Part shown: piece by piece, positions 54,572-64,000 of the stretch
Position numbering within the stretch: the stretch's first letter is position 1
How the letters are laid out: the number at the start of each line of letters is the position of its first letter
Source: Meloidogyne chitwoodi
Lineage: Eukaryota; Nematoda; Chromadorea; Rhabditida; Meloidogynidae
Reading direction: 5' to 3'
Length of the DNA stretch: 64,000 nt
NCBI GenBank assembly: GCA_015183035.1
Contig: JACZZP010000004.1
Coordinates: forward strand, 2,604,001 to 2,668,000
Translations under genes and position numbers: made by a program
The notes under the pieces: model-generated
The model's input: the letters and a program-made list of their open reading frames with translations, nothing else
Database searches by the model: none
Told to the model about the DNA's origin: nothing

Positions 54572-55491
54572 CTTATCTAAAAATATAGAAAAATTAATTA
54601 AAAATGATAAAACATGGCATATTTTTGTCTCCCAAGACCAAATGGATGATTAAATAAACAATTCCTCATAAATAAGGAATCAAGTGAACATGTGACATTT
54701 AATCACAAACACTCTCTGGTCAATATTGATTCATTTTATTCATACGAATGTCAAAATAAAATTAACTTTTTCTTTAACATTATGCCACCCAACATTTAGT
54801 CATTTGTTCTCATTATTAGAGATATGATTTTTATAGTTATAGATGGTCAGAAGCAAAATGGTCAATAATGGGAATTTTCAAGTTTGAAGAAACTTGTCTA
54901 GATTAAAAGGAACTACTTAACAATAAGAATATCATATACTTTTTTCAAATTTTGCATAATTGTAGCCTTGTAATTGTTCAATAGAACTTAACAAGTGCAG
55001 TTCGAGTGGCTAATATGTATGTGCTCGATTGTCGAAGCATAAATCTTTTCTAAAGATCTACTACTTTTTGGAATACTTCAATACTAATTGTCGATTTTGA
55101 CATTAGACTTTGTAATTATAATTACAAAGATACATTTTTTGACATTTCAAAAAGTTTTTGAATTTTCGGACAAGTTTAGATTCTGATGATCGGACTAGTT
55201 CAATTAATTAAATGATCCTCTTTTTAATATCAAAATTTATTTACTATTGTTGATATTTAAAATATCCAGTTACTCTGAATCGTCTCACTCAACTGTGTAC
55301 CTACAAATGTGAATATATATTTAAATACATTTTAGTATTTAAAAATCATTAGTATGTTACACCTTTTATATTAAAAATTTAATAATATTACACCATTAAT
55401 GGTTGCTTAATGTATATTATTATTCTTATGTTATAATAATTTTTTCGTATGATGTGTGTAATTCTTAAAAAGTGAGCGTATTTATTGAAGT
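54572..55491. other. Intergenic region between ATG2 and MO25
   Basis: About 0.9 kb of AT-rich DNA with no supported exon, RNA gene or repeat. It should carry the ATG2 promoter. Confidence 0.5.
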
Positions 55492-57599
55492 GGCGCCATT
55501 TGCCGAATTTGTTTAATCAAGTAAGCCTTTTCATCGTTGAACTGCTCGTCATCGGTTCTAAATATTTATTTAGTTAGTTGTAAAAATTATCACTTTTCTC
55601 ACCTGTCGCTATGAAAATCTGAAAGGAATTCTGCAAGCCTGTAATTACAGTAAACTTAAAAATTTATAGACTATTAAAATGGAGATTAATTCTTATCTTT
55701 TACAATTTAACGATTAATTTGCAGCTAATTCATATAAGTATTTTTAAGTTAATTTTAATTTATTCTAACAATAAGAGTTTAATGAACCTGTCACGGTTGC
55801 GTAATAGAATCTCAATAATTGGCTTCGGTTTATTAGGATTCGCCACAAACACCTTAACGTTGTTGATTGAAGAAGTTTAAAAAACTTTTTTTAATTTATT
55901 TCTTAAAATTTAACACTTTCTCAAGATAGATACCCCAGTGTGTATACACAATTGTCGTTTTTGTGACAAAAAACACAAGAAACTAAATGCTTATTGACAC
56001 AAAATGTTAAATAAATCTTGTACGAATAAAAACCGAACAATATCTTAATGTTATCCTATAAATTTAAAAACCTTGAAAACATGGAATGCTTCAAACTGGA
56101 TATTTTTGCTCTTCTCTTTAAGCATGTTCATCATTAGCTTCAAATTATCAGGATTACTGATATAGCGGGTCATCACACTGAACTTGGAAAAATTAAAGTT
56201 TTAGGGAAATTTACCTGAAATTGGAACGATCCAAAAGAATTTCACCTAACTAATGAATAAATTTTTATTAAAAAAATATTTTTTAAAGGAAACATTTCGA
56301 GATTCTAAAATTCACAAAAACGATTAAATAGACAAATCATACAATCTAAATACATATAGTATTAGTTTACACAATTTTTAACTAAAAAGTCATGCAGTTC
56401 AAATGTGAGCAAGAAATTTTAAATATGTATTCTTATTCGTTCTTTGGCTTAAATGTTCAAAAAAGGAAAATCATAAAAAATTTCTGGAACATGTTATTCT
56501 ATTATTGGGAACAGACATTGGGTTATACCTTAATGGTACAGAATAACTACGAAATGTGTCCTTGTTAGTTACCAGTTTAAGACTTTGTCTCCTCACAACA
56601 TAGTTCTCAGATAATAACAACTTTTGATAACAATCGAAGAATTTATCATATTGCTTTTCCAAAAAGTCAGCGCATAATGACTTATGTTTCGTTATTAAAT
56701 CCTTAAAAAAATAAAGCGTTAGTTAGGAAAATGGTTCGGTTATAAAGAGATAGAGACACAAAAAATACCGGTAATTCTAAGTATATACGATAAACCTTGA
56801 ATGTTGAAAAAGCATCAGAGGCAATATCAAAAGTAGCAGATTCAACATAACGGAAGAAATCAAAAAACTGTTCCGAAAGCAAAATCATTTTTGCCAGATG
56901 TTCATGGCGTATACATTCCCGAAGCATTGTACCACAAGTAAGTGCAACTTCTGATAATTCATAGCCACGCACAAGTGTCATCAAAATTTCTGGACGCGCG
57001 CATAAATACTCGACCTGAAAAAAACTAACAATGTTTGAAAATTTTTTTTTTTTGACCGTTGGCGAACGTGTACCAATTTGTCGTCGTAACAAATTGTTAA
57101 AAATTAGCGCCACATCTTTCTTAGATCTAAAATTTAAAAAATAAAAAATACCGATTAAAAATGTTTTAAACTAACTCAAAATCCAATTTAGTTAACTGTC
57201 GAATAAGCATGGGAAGAACTGAAGTATTGTAGATTTCCTGCACAAGCTGGGAAATATGCTCTGTATTAGGTTCTTGATTGTCTTGACCATAAATAATTGA
57301 CTTAACTGCCTGCAGCCATCGATTAACCTTTAGTTTGAAATACAATATAAAAACCGAAAGTTTGAATGTAAAAAATCCTATACACTTCCTAATTTATCGT
57401 GGCATCTAAATCATGCCACAGCGGTAACACAAAGTAGGTATGTAGCTAAAAACTTATTTTTAAAAGTAAAAATCCTTACACCTCTTCGACAGCCTTTTCC
57501 GATTTGCGGTCCTGACCCTTCTCAATAAGCAGCAACGCCTCTCTCAGATTTCGCACAATCTCACCAGGCGATTTATGTGATTTTCCAAATAAGGGCATT
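55492..57599 (-). CDS. mop-25: MO25/CAB39 scaffold protein
   Basis: From ATG 57599 ([20 protein letters not shown]) to TAA 55492, about 340 residues, the family length. Landmarks: [114 protein letters not shown] and [17 protein letters not shown]25 is an armadillo-like scaffold that binds the pseudokinase STRAD and activates LKB1 and GCK-family kinases; in worms it acts in polarity and growth. Every family block is present and intact. A longer intron at about 55880-56060 contains nothing I recognise. Confidence 0.96.
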
Positions 57600-57995
57600 T
57601 TATCGTTGCTGCTATAAAAAATAATGTACTGTTACAAAATGACTTTTAATGATAAATATTATAAACACATAAGCCTGAAACAAAATTTCTGAGGATATTT
57701 ACGAATAAAATGCTTTGTAGTGATTTTATAAATAAATTAAAATATCAGATATAAAAGTGATTTTTGTTTTAAAATTACGAGAGAACGTAACAAATGATGG
57801 TGAGAATGCATTGCAAACTAGATGAATACAATTAAATGCTCATTTTGAAAGAATGAAAGTAATGAAAACTATTAAATTATCGTTAAAGCTTTACAAAAAA
57901 ACTTATATTGGAAATCACAATATATACATTCTAGCATAAAAAGTTGTAAAAGATTATGAATTTTCCATAAATTCAGAACATTCAAAGAATTTTAT
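57600..57995. other. Short intergenic spacer
   Basis: About 0.4 kb of AT-rich DNA between the MO25 start and the RASSF stop, with no supported feature. Confidence 0.5.
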
Positions 57996-59491
57996 TTAAA
58001 TTTTATTGCTAGGAGAGGTATTTTGTTGTTCTTCTAATTTTGAACATGAACGCTCACTCGAAAGTTGACGTTTCAGTGTTGCTTTCAAATTAAGAGCCTC
58101 TTGGAATTCCCTAAAAATCAAATAAAAAAATTTAAAGAGAAAACCTTGTTTTTTCAGCAATTGCAGTTCGCATGGCTGAAATAGCGGTGTTTAAACGTTC
58201 CGCCTCTGCACTTTCAGCCTCTATACATTTAGGCCACTCCGCATTACGGAGAGAGTCGAGAACAACTTGTAAGTTCTAAAATAATTTATTTAGGAAGTAT
58301 ATATATGTATATCAAAGATATACATTATGTTGCTTCCTTAGTTGAATTAATTCACGCTCTTTTGAGTCGAGCAGAGTTAATTCAACCCGAACTAGTTCCG
58401 TTTTTTGTGCAGCAAGCGTTCTTCTTAAATCAATTGTACATCAAAATAAAAAATTAAAACATACTCTTGTATGTCAACCAAAGCTTCCAATTGTGTCGAT
58501 TCGAATTTGTGAGTATACAAGTCATGCAAACAAAAATTAGGGATGTTCAAGAAAGTCAACGGAGCATGTGTTTTTTGAGTAACTAAATTATAGCGACGAA
58601 GTGAATTACATCGTTCAGCCATGAAAACATTGTAATCTACAAAAATAACAATTAAAGCCAATTTATCTACTTAATACTACATTTAGTAGTATTTTCTTAA
58701 ATGTAAGATGACCTGGTGGAGTTCGGCGATTTAGGCAATCAGAATTCGATCGTTCGGTATCAATATTGGTGGGAAGTTCGGCTTGCAAAGGATTAATTTA
58801 AAGATCAAACATAATATAAAATAAACCTTTCAAAGGAGTCGAAAGTATATTTGAAGAGTTCAGCTCAAGATTTGGTGATTGTATCTCATGGTCGCCATTT
58901 GTATACAACACAGGATCGAACATAAGTAATTCAAATTCTGGTTGGCGTCCTTGCTCATTACATTTAATTATGAATTCGTAAGGTCGTTCGTTCGGAGTAA
59001 AGCGATGCTCGAGTGACTATAATTTTTAGATGTATGAAATATTAGATTATTTTTTGCAGACTAATATGGTTTATTATGTATCATTTGATTTTTGCTGAAA
59101 ATATGGGTGTACATGGATTAACAAATATGTATTCAGAAAAGTTCAGCAATGGTTGATAGATCTAAATTGTTCATTAACGTAGAACATATTTGTTAATCCG
59201 TGTAGGAAAATTTTACCTTATAGCAAAAGTCAAATGAAACATATATAGCAGAAATATATTCTAAATATTTAAGTTTCTTAGTTGTACGATAAAAATACCG
59301 ATGATCCATCCAGTCGAGCTATCAAAGTAAATCTGCCTTTTTGCTGCCTCGCATGCGCTAGTGCATAAACAATTTGTGCGCACCTGTGTTAAGAATCGAT
59401 TTTTTCAGAATAAATTATTTTACGTTGTGGACTCATTCACACCAGAAACGTTCTGAATACTACCGTCATCTGTGTACACAATTAAATCCAT
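57996..59491 (-). CDS. RASSF7/8-type Ras-association domain protein
   Basis: From ATG 59491 to TAA 57996. The N-terminus is an RA domain as in RASSF7/8: MDLIVYTDDGSIQNVSGVNE, RCAQIVYALAHARQQKGRFT, HRFTPNERPYEFI and FELLMFDPVLY. A linker is followed by coiled coil: QKTELVRVELTLLDSKEREL, LQVVLDSLRNAEWP, ERLNTAISAMRTAIAEKTRE and ALNLKATLKRQL. N-terminal RASSF proteins bind Ras-type GTPases and act at junctions and in cell-cycle control. An upstream exon (59848-59932) joins in frame directly before this ATG, so a longer N-terminus beginning at 60098 is possible. Confidence 0.85.
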
Positions 59492-59847
59492 CCTAAAATG
59501 AAAAAATTAATTTAATTATGATAAATAAATCGTTTAATAAAAAACTAGTATAAGATTAGGATAGAAGAAAAGGATAAAAGATTTATCAAGCTGAAACAAA
59601 GACTGGATAAACCTAAAAAATAAACACTACCTTAGTATGACTCAACTGTCCAACAATGAAAGTGACAGCAAATATCTTTTTCTCTCACCTCTATAGTCTA
59701 TAATATAAACAGAATGCCAAAAATATAAATTAAAAAAAAACGAGCAGCGTAACTCCAAGGCTACTTGTTTTATCGATTTCTGAATTTTCTAAAAAAAACC
59801 TCACAAACCTCATCTCCAGTGTATTTTTTTGTTTTCAATGGACTTAC

Positions 59848-60098
59848 ATCTTGAAGATCATCTCATTGCATTGCTTGTTGCCGTCCATATTATTCATTTG
59901 TTGCATTTCTTTCTTGAAGACATTTGTTGAAGCTAAAGTCGAAAAAGCAAAAAAAATTATGAAATGAAAAGTCAAAGACAAAACAAGGACAAATAATGAA
60001 CAAACAAAATAAAAAGGAGGTTCGGGGCAGTCGCTCGCGCAAATTTTTTCGCAAATTTTTTTACTTTTTAAATTAAAAATTTAAAGCTTACAAGGCAT
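59848..60098 (-). CDS. Possible upstream coding exons of the RASSF gene
   Basis: Exon 59848-59932 has a TTTAG acceptor and a GTAAGT donor and reads TNVFKKEMQQMNNMDGNK. Its phase fits the acceptor at 59493, giving K-M directly before MDLIVYT. A 7-nt exon ATGCCTT (60092-60098) before a GTAAGC donor fits its other side, and CTCTTCCAG ends 5 nt before that ATG, an ideal spliced-leader acceptor. Together they would extend the RASSF protein by about 31 residues. This overlaps the end of the upstream candidate gene. Confidence 0.4.
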
Positions 60099-61057
60099 GT
60101 AGACTGGAAGAGGGGGTGGTGATCATGTAGAGCATCCAATTGTTGGCCAGTTGAAGGCAGCAGCATCCATGACGTGGAGGTGCACCTGGCTTTAAAAAAG
60201 GGAGGGACCCAAACCCAAAAAAATAAAAAAAGAACCACACCACATGCCACCAAAGTGTACAGAGCTCCTCGGCGATACAAGGCTCCTTGCGTACACGTTG
60301 CGGAAGATCGGGCTCCTTGCGTACATGTTCATGTAGGCTATAATAAAAAAATAAATCTATTCTAAAAAATTAAAGATGAAACCGTTCAACTGTAGATGCC
60401 ACCAATGAAAGCAGATCCAATTGAGCATGGCGAACATGTTGACGAACTAAAAATTAAAAAATGAATCGGTTCTAAAAAATTAAACAAAAAACCGAAGCCA
60501 CCGGAGAAGTAGTTGTCGATCAAGAGGGCCACTATAAGTGAATTTATTAAAAAAATTGACCAAAAAACTAACGCAAGATGAGGAGCATGTTGAGTTGATG
60601 AACACACCACAGCAAGCATGAAGAACATATCTAAGCTAATTCAAAAAAAAATAATAAATTATATATTAAAAGTTTAAAATTTAAAAAATAAACCGCAACC
60701 AACAGCCAGACATCTTCAGCATGTTCGGAAGCGGCCGAAGAGCCTTTAATTTGATTAAATTTTAGATTTTTTAAAATAATTTTTTAAAATTTTAAAGTTT
60801 TAGCGTGCGTAAGCGGGACAACGAATAAAAAATACGGATGAAATATAAAAACAGATGAGTAAATAAAAAACAAATGAAAAACGAATGAAAAAAGTAAAAA
60901 ACGATGAAAAAAAAACACAAAACTCGAGATCGGATCTCCGGAGATCAACAACATAATCAACAACATAATCTGAAAAAACAAGCCAAAAAATAGAAGCCAA
61001 ATTTGAATCAAAATATTTAGCGCCAAATCGTAATTTTTTATTGCAGCGAATTTTCAT
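60088..61057 (-). CDS. Candidate new small-exon gene (about 184 aa), unknown product
   Basis: Seven exons on the minus strand: 60919-61057, 60694-60743, 60569-60635, 60493-60531, 60383-60446, 60244-60337 and 60088-60189. They alternate with T-rich 32-175 nt introns that begin GT and end AG, and all six junctions keep one open frame from ATG 61057 (MKIRCNKKLRFGAKYFDSN) to TAA 60088. Other segments: EHAEDVWLLVALRYVLHACC, ALLIDNYFSGGFVRQHVRHA, LDLLSLVASTVERLHEHV, RKEPDLPQRVRKEPCIAEEL. Exons are much richer in GC than introns. VRKEP occurs twice. I recognise no domain. The last exon is uncertain: another donor at 60250 leads to a TGA in exon 7, about 35 nt before the possible RASSF upstream start. 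It may be a short gene, or 5' exons of the RASSF locus. Confidence 0.45.
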
Positions 61058-61284
61058 AGTGTCAACTAATTATATTTTTTCATTTGACGCATCTATATGG
61101 AAAATATTTTCAACTATTTTTTTTATCTCTAGCTTTTCTTTTTCATACTCTCTTATGAAAGATTCTAACTTTTTATCCTTATGTGCTTTTTTCTGATTAT
61201 CTTCGTTGTTTTCTAATCTAAATCCCTAAATTTTAAGATATCGATTTCAACAAATTGTTTGTCCAATTGACTGGATTTTAATCC

Positions 61285-62578
61285 ATGTACACAACAATCT
61301 TTCGGCCAATTACTTTTGCTTCAAATTTATATTTTCTTTTTATTTTATGGCAACTAAAGATGCTTTTCTCAATTTTATTATACTTCCATTCTTATGTAAG
61401 AGCATTGTTCACAATTGTGCATATTTGCTTTCTTGGAGTTTATTACCTTTTTTACGAATTTTTTGTTGATTGCCGAAGTGGAATCAAAATGACTACAAGA
61501 AAGAGTCTTTTGAATGATAGAATAAAGAACTGGTCTCGAAACCTGAAACAAATGAGAAAAGATCAAATCTATCAATCTGCAGATGTAAATCAAGATTCCA
61601 GTGAGCTGGTAGCTGTTATTACCGGTGCTGATGGGACTATTGGTAGTGAGGTATGCACTAATAAAAACCATTGAACTTTCAAATCAAATTTGTTAATTTT
61701 AAGCTATTAAAGTATTTGCTCGCAATGGATTTCATCGTCTTTGCGATTGGCCTTTATCCGCTAGATAGACAATTTCAACATCAGAAGAATTTGCATTTCA
61801 TAAAATGCGATTTGGGCAATATTGATGAGGTTTGTTTATAAAACTTATATGAATTCATTTAATTAAGGTTTAACGATTCAATAGGTCTTTTCTGCAATTG
61901 AGAATGTCCAATTGTCTATTGATCGAATAGATTTGCTTATTTTAAATGCTGCAATGTTTTTATCTTCAAAAATTGGTTGGTAGCCTTATCGGCGTAATTT
62001 GATTGGTGCTCAAATAATTGAACGACATTTGGCCGTTAATGTACTAGCTAATGCTCAATTATTCGCCTCATTGTCTCAGCGCTTAGAACAGAGTTTTTTA
62101 CAGAATGGTAAAGCGATTTTTGTTTCATCATGTTCTGCAAGAGCTGGAGACTTGTCGCTTCTTTTGAGGAGTGAGCAAGGTTTCATTATTTCTTTTATAA
62201 TTGATCAAAAATGAACAGATAATCTTAGTTCAGAGCGTTTTGGTGTCGTCACCTTAATGGTTATAAATCATATGCAGATTCTAAGCTTTTGCTCACCGCC
62301 TATATGCAATATTTAAATAAAGTTTTGAGGTTTATTTAAGTTTCCATTTCATTTTTAAAAGGTTTTTTTAGATACCGAGATAGTCGAATAATGTGGCCAG
62401 TGTACATCCAGGAGTTGTTCCTGGACGTTTTTATCGCAATGTTTTTTGGCATTTTCGATGTGTAATAAATGGGATTTTGGCACCATTCATGAGGTCTGTT
62501 ACAAGTATTTTCCCTTCTTATTATTCTCTATTTAGAACAACACTGTCTTATTTATTAATACCTAATGTTTACTACTGA
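61285..62578 (+). pseudogene. DHRSX-like short-chain dehydrogenase/reductase with three lesions
   Basis: Five exons (61285-61650, 61704-61829, 61885-62179, 62219-62329, 62372-62578). An N-terminal membrane anchor (TIVHICFLGVYYLFYEFF), the cofactor motif VITGADGTIGSE, FIKCDLGNIDE, LLILNAAM, HLAVNVLANAQLF, IFVSSCSARAGD, the catalytic YADSK, and VHPGVVPGRFYRNVFWHF match the DHRSX type. Breaks: in-frame TAG at 61981-61983, a one-base loss in the T run at 62238-62241, and a one-base loss near 62391. All splice sites are intact, so the locus is either a young pseudogene or an intact gene with sequence errors. The first ATG (61285) or the one at 61345 could start it. Confidence 0.75.
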
Positions 62579-63101
62579 TGGAATACCTTACAAAATTGAT
62601 TGACTTCTAAATATAAAAAATATTTGGCTTTATATTCGCTAGCTGATTCTCACTCTATTAAAGGCTTTGGAATACAAGCTTAATTTGTCGTTTTCAGGCC
62701 GGTTTCTATTTTTAGAAAATTTATGATTTTAATCTAAATATGTGCGTGATAATATGAATTAAAGCTAGAATAATATTAAAAATGAGTTTATTGTATTCGA
62801 AAGAAAATAGTAAGGTTCGTCTCAATTCTGTATTATTTCGATTCACAGTTGTTCTTTCTTTAGTTTGTTGACATCTCATTGTCAGTTTCGTTTATTGTTC
62901 CTTTCTGTTCTTTTAGTTGTTTCCTATGTTGATGTTCTGCTAGCTCAGCTTTTAGTTCGGAGAAGATAAACTTTCCAATAACTTTAGGCTGCCTTAAAAT
63001 CCTATTTTATCCTATATTATTTTTTTCTTATCAAGTTTTCGTATCGAATTGTTTTGACATTAAAAACTTTAAGATTATTTCTGACATACACTCTAAATTC
63101 A
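62579..63101. other. Intergenic spacer between converging genes
   Basis: AT-rich, 3' flank of both the SDR locus and the small membrane protein gene. No supported feature. Confidence 0.5.
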
Positions 63102-63991
63102 TCACCTTTTTATTCGAACTTCTTCACTACTTAATTCTTTTCTTTTTCTTCTGTCAAGGATAGACCAAAGTAGCGTACATTTTTCACAGCTCATTATAGC
63201 TTGTGTTGTCTTGTCAGTCTTTTCCTGGTTTTTTCCAAGTGTAGTTTCTAAAACATTGTCATAATTAATCCGATCAAATGGTGTAAATGAATTTTTGTCC
63301 GTCCAAGTCAAATTTGATAGGCATTGAGAGGACATGTTGATATTTGGTGATATGGGGGCAAATGCACCAAAACTAGGAAATTGGGAGTTTTTAAGTGGGA
63401 TTTTGAATTGAGCATTCTCTGAAGTAGTGCTTCCCTTATCCACAACGGCGACAGAAGAGGGAAAAAAGTACGATTTGTCAAACTGACGGAAAATTTTTTA
63501 GAGTAGCTAATTAATTTTCAACCTCGTCGAACATGCGTGATTCGATGGAGTTGGAATGTTCCATTGCAGGACCCCAATCGATCATTACCTGAATAATTGA
63601 TTTTAAGTCATTCACTTTAAGGTGCTCAGTATTAGTCTTCGTCTGCTAAAAATTATATTTCTCGAGAAATTTTAGAATCTAAGTACTCTCATTAATTATG
63701 TAAAGTTTGCCTTTCCACATAAGACTGCTCCAACAACAATAAGTACAGGACCGGATAACCATACCTTTAATGAAAGACGTCATTAACAAGGATTATCCCC
63801 ACCTTTCCTATCTGCGAATCTTTTTGGACTAATGCAAAAATTGTAATAACAACTCCAGAAATTATGAGAAATAGGGCGACAACGCCGTAGCTATTAACGT
63901 GAAATTATTAACTCATTGTTTAACTTCATAAAGACCTGAAAAGATGGAGTTGATGTCGATGCAATCGGCCGAGGCAACAGCACCAAAACAT
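63102..63991 (-). CDS. Small membrane protein with two hydrophobic segments (about 214 aa)
   Basis: Five exons: 63936-63991 (or continuing past the window edge), 63803-63890, 63711-63764, 63523-63588 and 63102-63482, all in phase, TGA at 63102. The likely start MFWCCCLGRLHRHQLHLFS is followed by two membrane segments, YGVVALFLIISGVVITIFAL and VWLSGPVLIVVGAVLCG, then a cytoplasmic tail: MIDWGPAMEHSNSIESRMFD, NSQFPSFGAFAPI, CEKCTLLWSILDRRKRKELS. A Cys-rich N-terminus next to a membrane segment suggests palmitoylation. The intron 63589-63710 has a GC donor (GCAAAC). I do not recognise the family; the start is uncertain because the window ends 9 bases upstream. Confidence 0.7.
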
Positions 63992-64000
63992 AAAAATAGT

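Noticed and set aside
60174..60365. Plus-strand 63-residue ORF
   Set aside because: It overlays three features of the minus-strand small-exon candidate, including its introns; no splice signals on the plus strand.

Overview
The window reads as a piece of nuclear genome from a plant-parasitic nematode of the root-knot (Meloidogyne) type. This is inferred from very AT-rich non-coding DNA, many tiny 32-60 nt introns with TTTTTAG-like acceptors, a set of nematode-conserved proteins (cytoplasmic intermediate filament, patched-related protein, liprin-beta) and an unusual number of GC-AG introns. There is no bacterial or viral content and no CRISPR array. All coding calls were assembled by hand from exon fragments, splice signals and reading-frame phase.

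Layout. 1-695 (+): 3' end of an unidentified gene. 3366-7570 (+): cytoplasmic intermediate filament gene in 10 exons; its last long intron carries two tRNA-Asp genes in opposite orientation, and a third lies at 9230. 9655-14405 (+): patched-related 12-TM protein in 21 exons; intron 19 holds a small opposite-strand gene (13341-13618) and a repeat element, and a palindromic MITE-like element follows at 14474-14687. From 15215 to 60098 every confidently called gene is on the minus strand: SBK-type pseudokinase, tyrosine aminotransferase, liprin-beta, an SGSM3-type TBC-SH3-RUN protein, trifunctional C1-THF synthase, a disordered hypothetical protein, ATG2, MO25/CAB39 and a RASSF7/8-type protein. 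A new small-exon minus-strand gene candidate (60088-61057) follows, then a damaged plus-strand DHRSX-like SDR gene (61285-62578) and a small minus-strand membrane protein (63102-63991). A minisatellite field occupies 19313-20230 and degenerate tRNA-like elements lie at 17681, 18581 and 42519.

The genes are unrelated housekeeping, signalling, trafficking and structural genes. I see no operon-like functional cluster, though several starts lie just downstream of acceptor-like sites that could be used for spliced-leader trans-splicing. The most noteworthy points are: six clear GC-AG introns in six genes; three splice sites each one base away from canonical (near 135, 9906 and 27776), which with three one-base lesions in the SDR gene could be residual sequence errors or real decay; the 60088-61057 candidate, whose seven exons join in one open frame and which has two nearly identical neighbouring introns; the nested gene in the patched-related intron; six copies of TGCGCAA upstream of the intermediate filament gene; and a conserved tRNA-Asp cassette that carries a splice-acceptor-like 5' flank.
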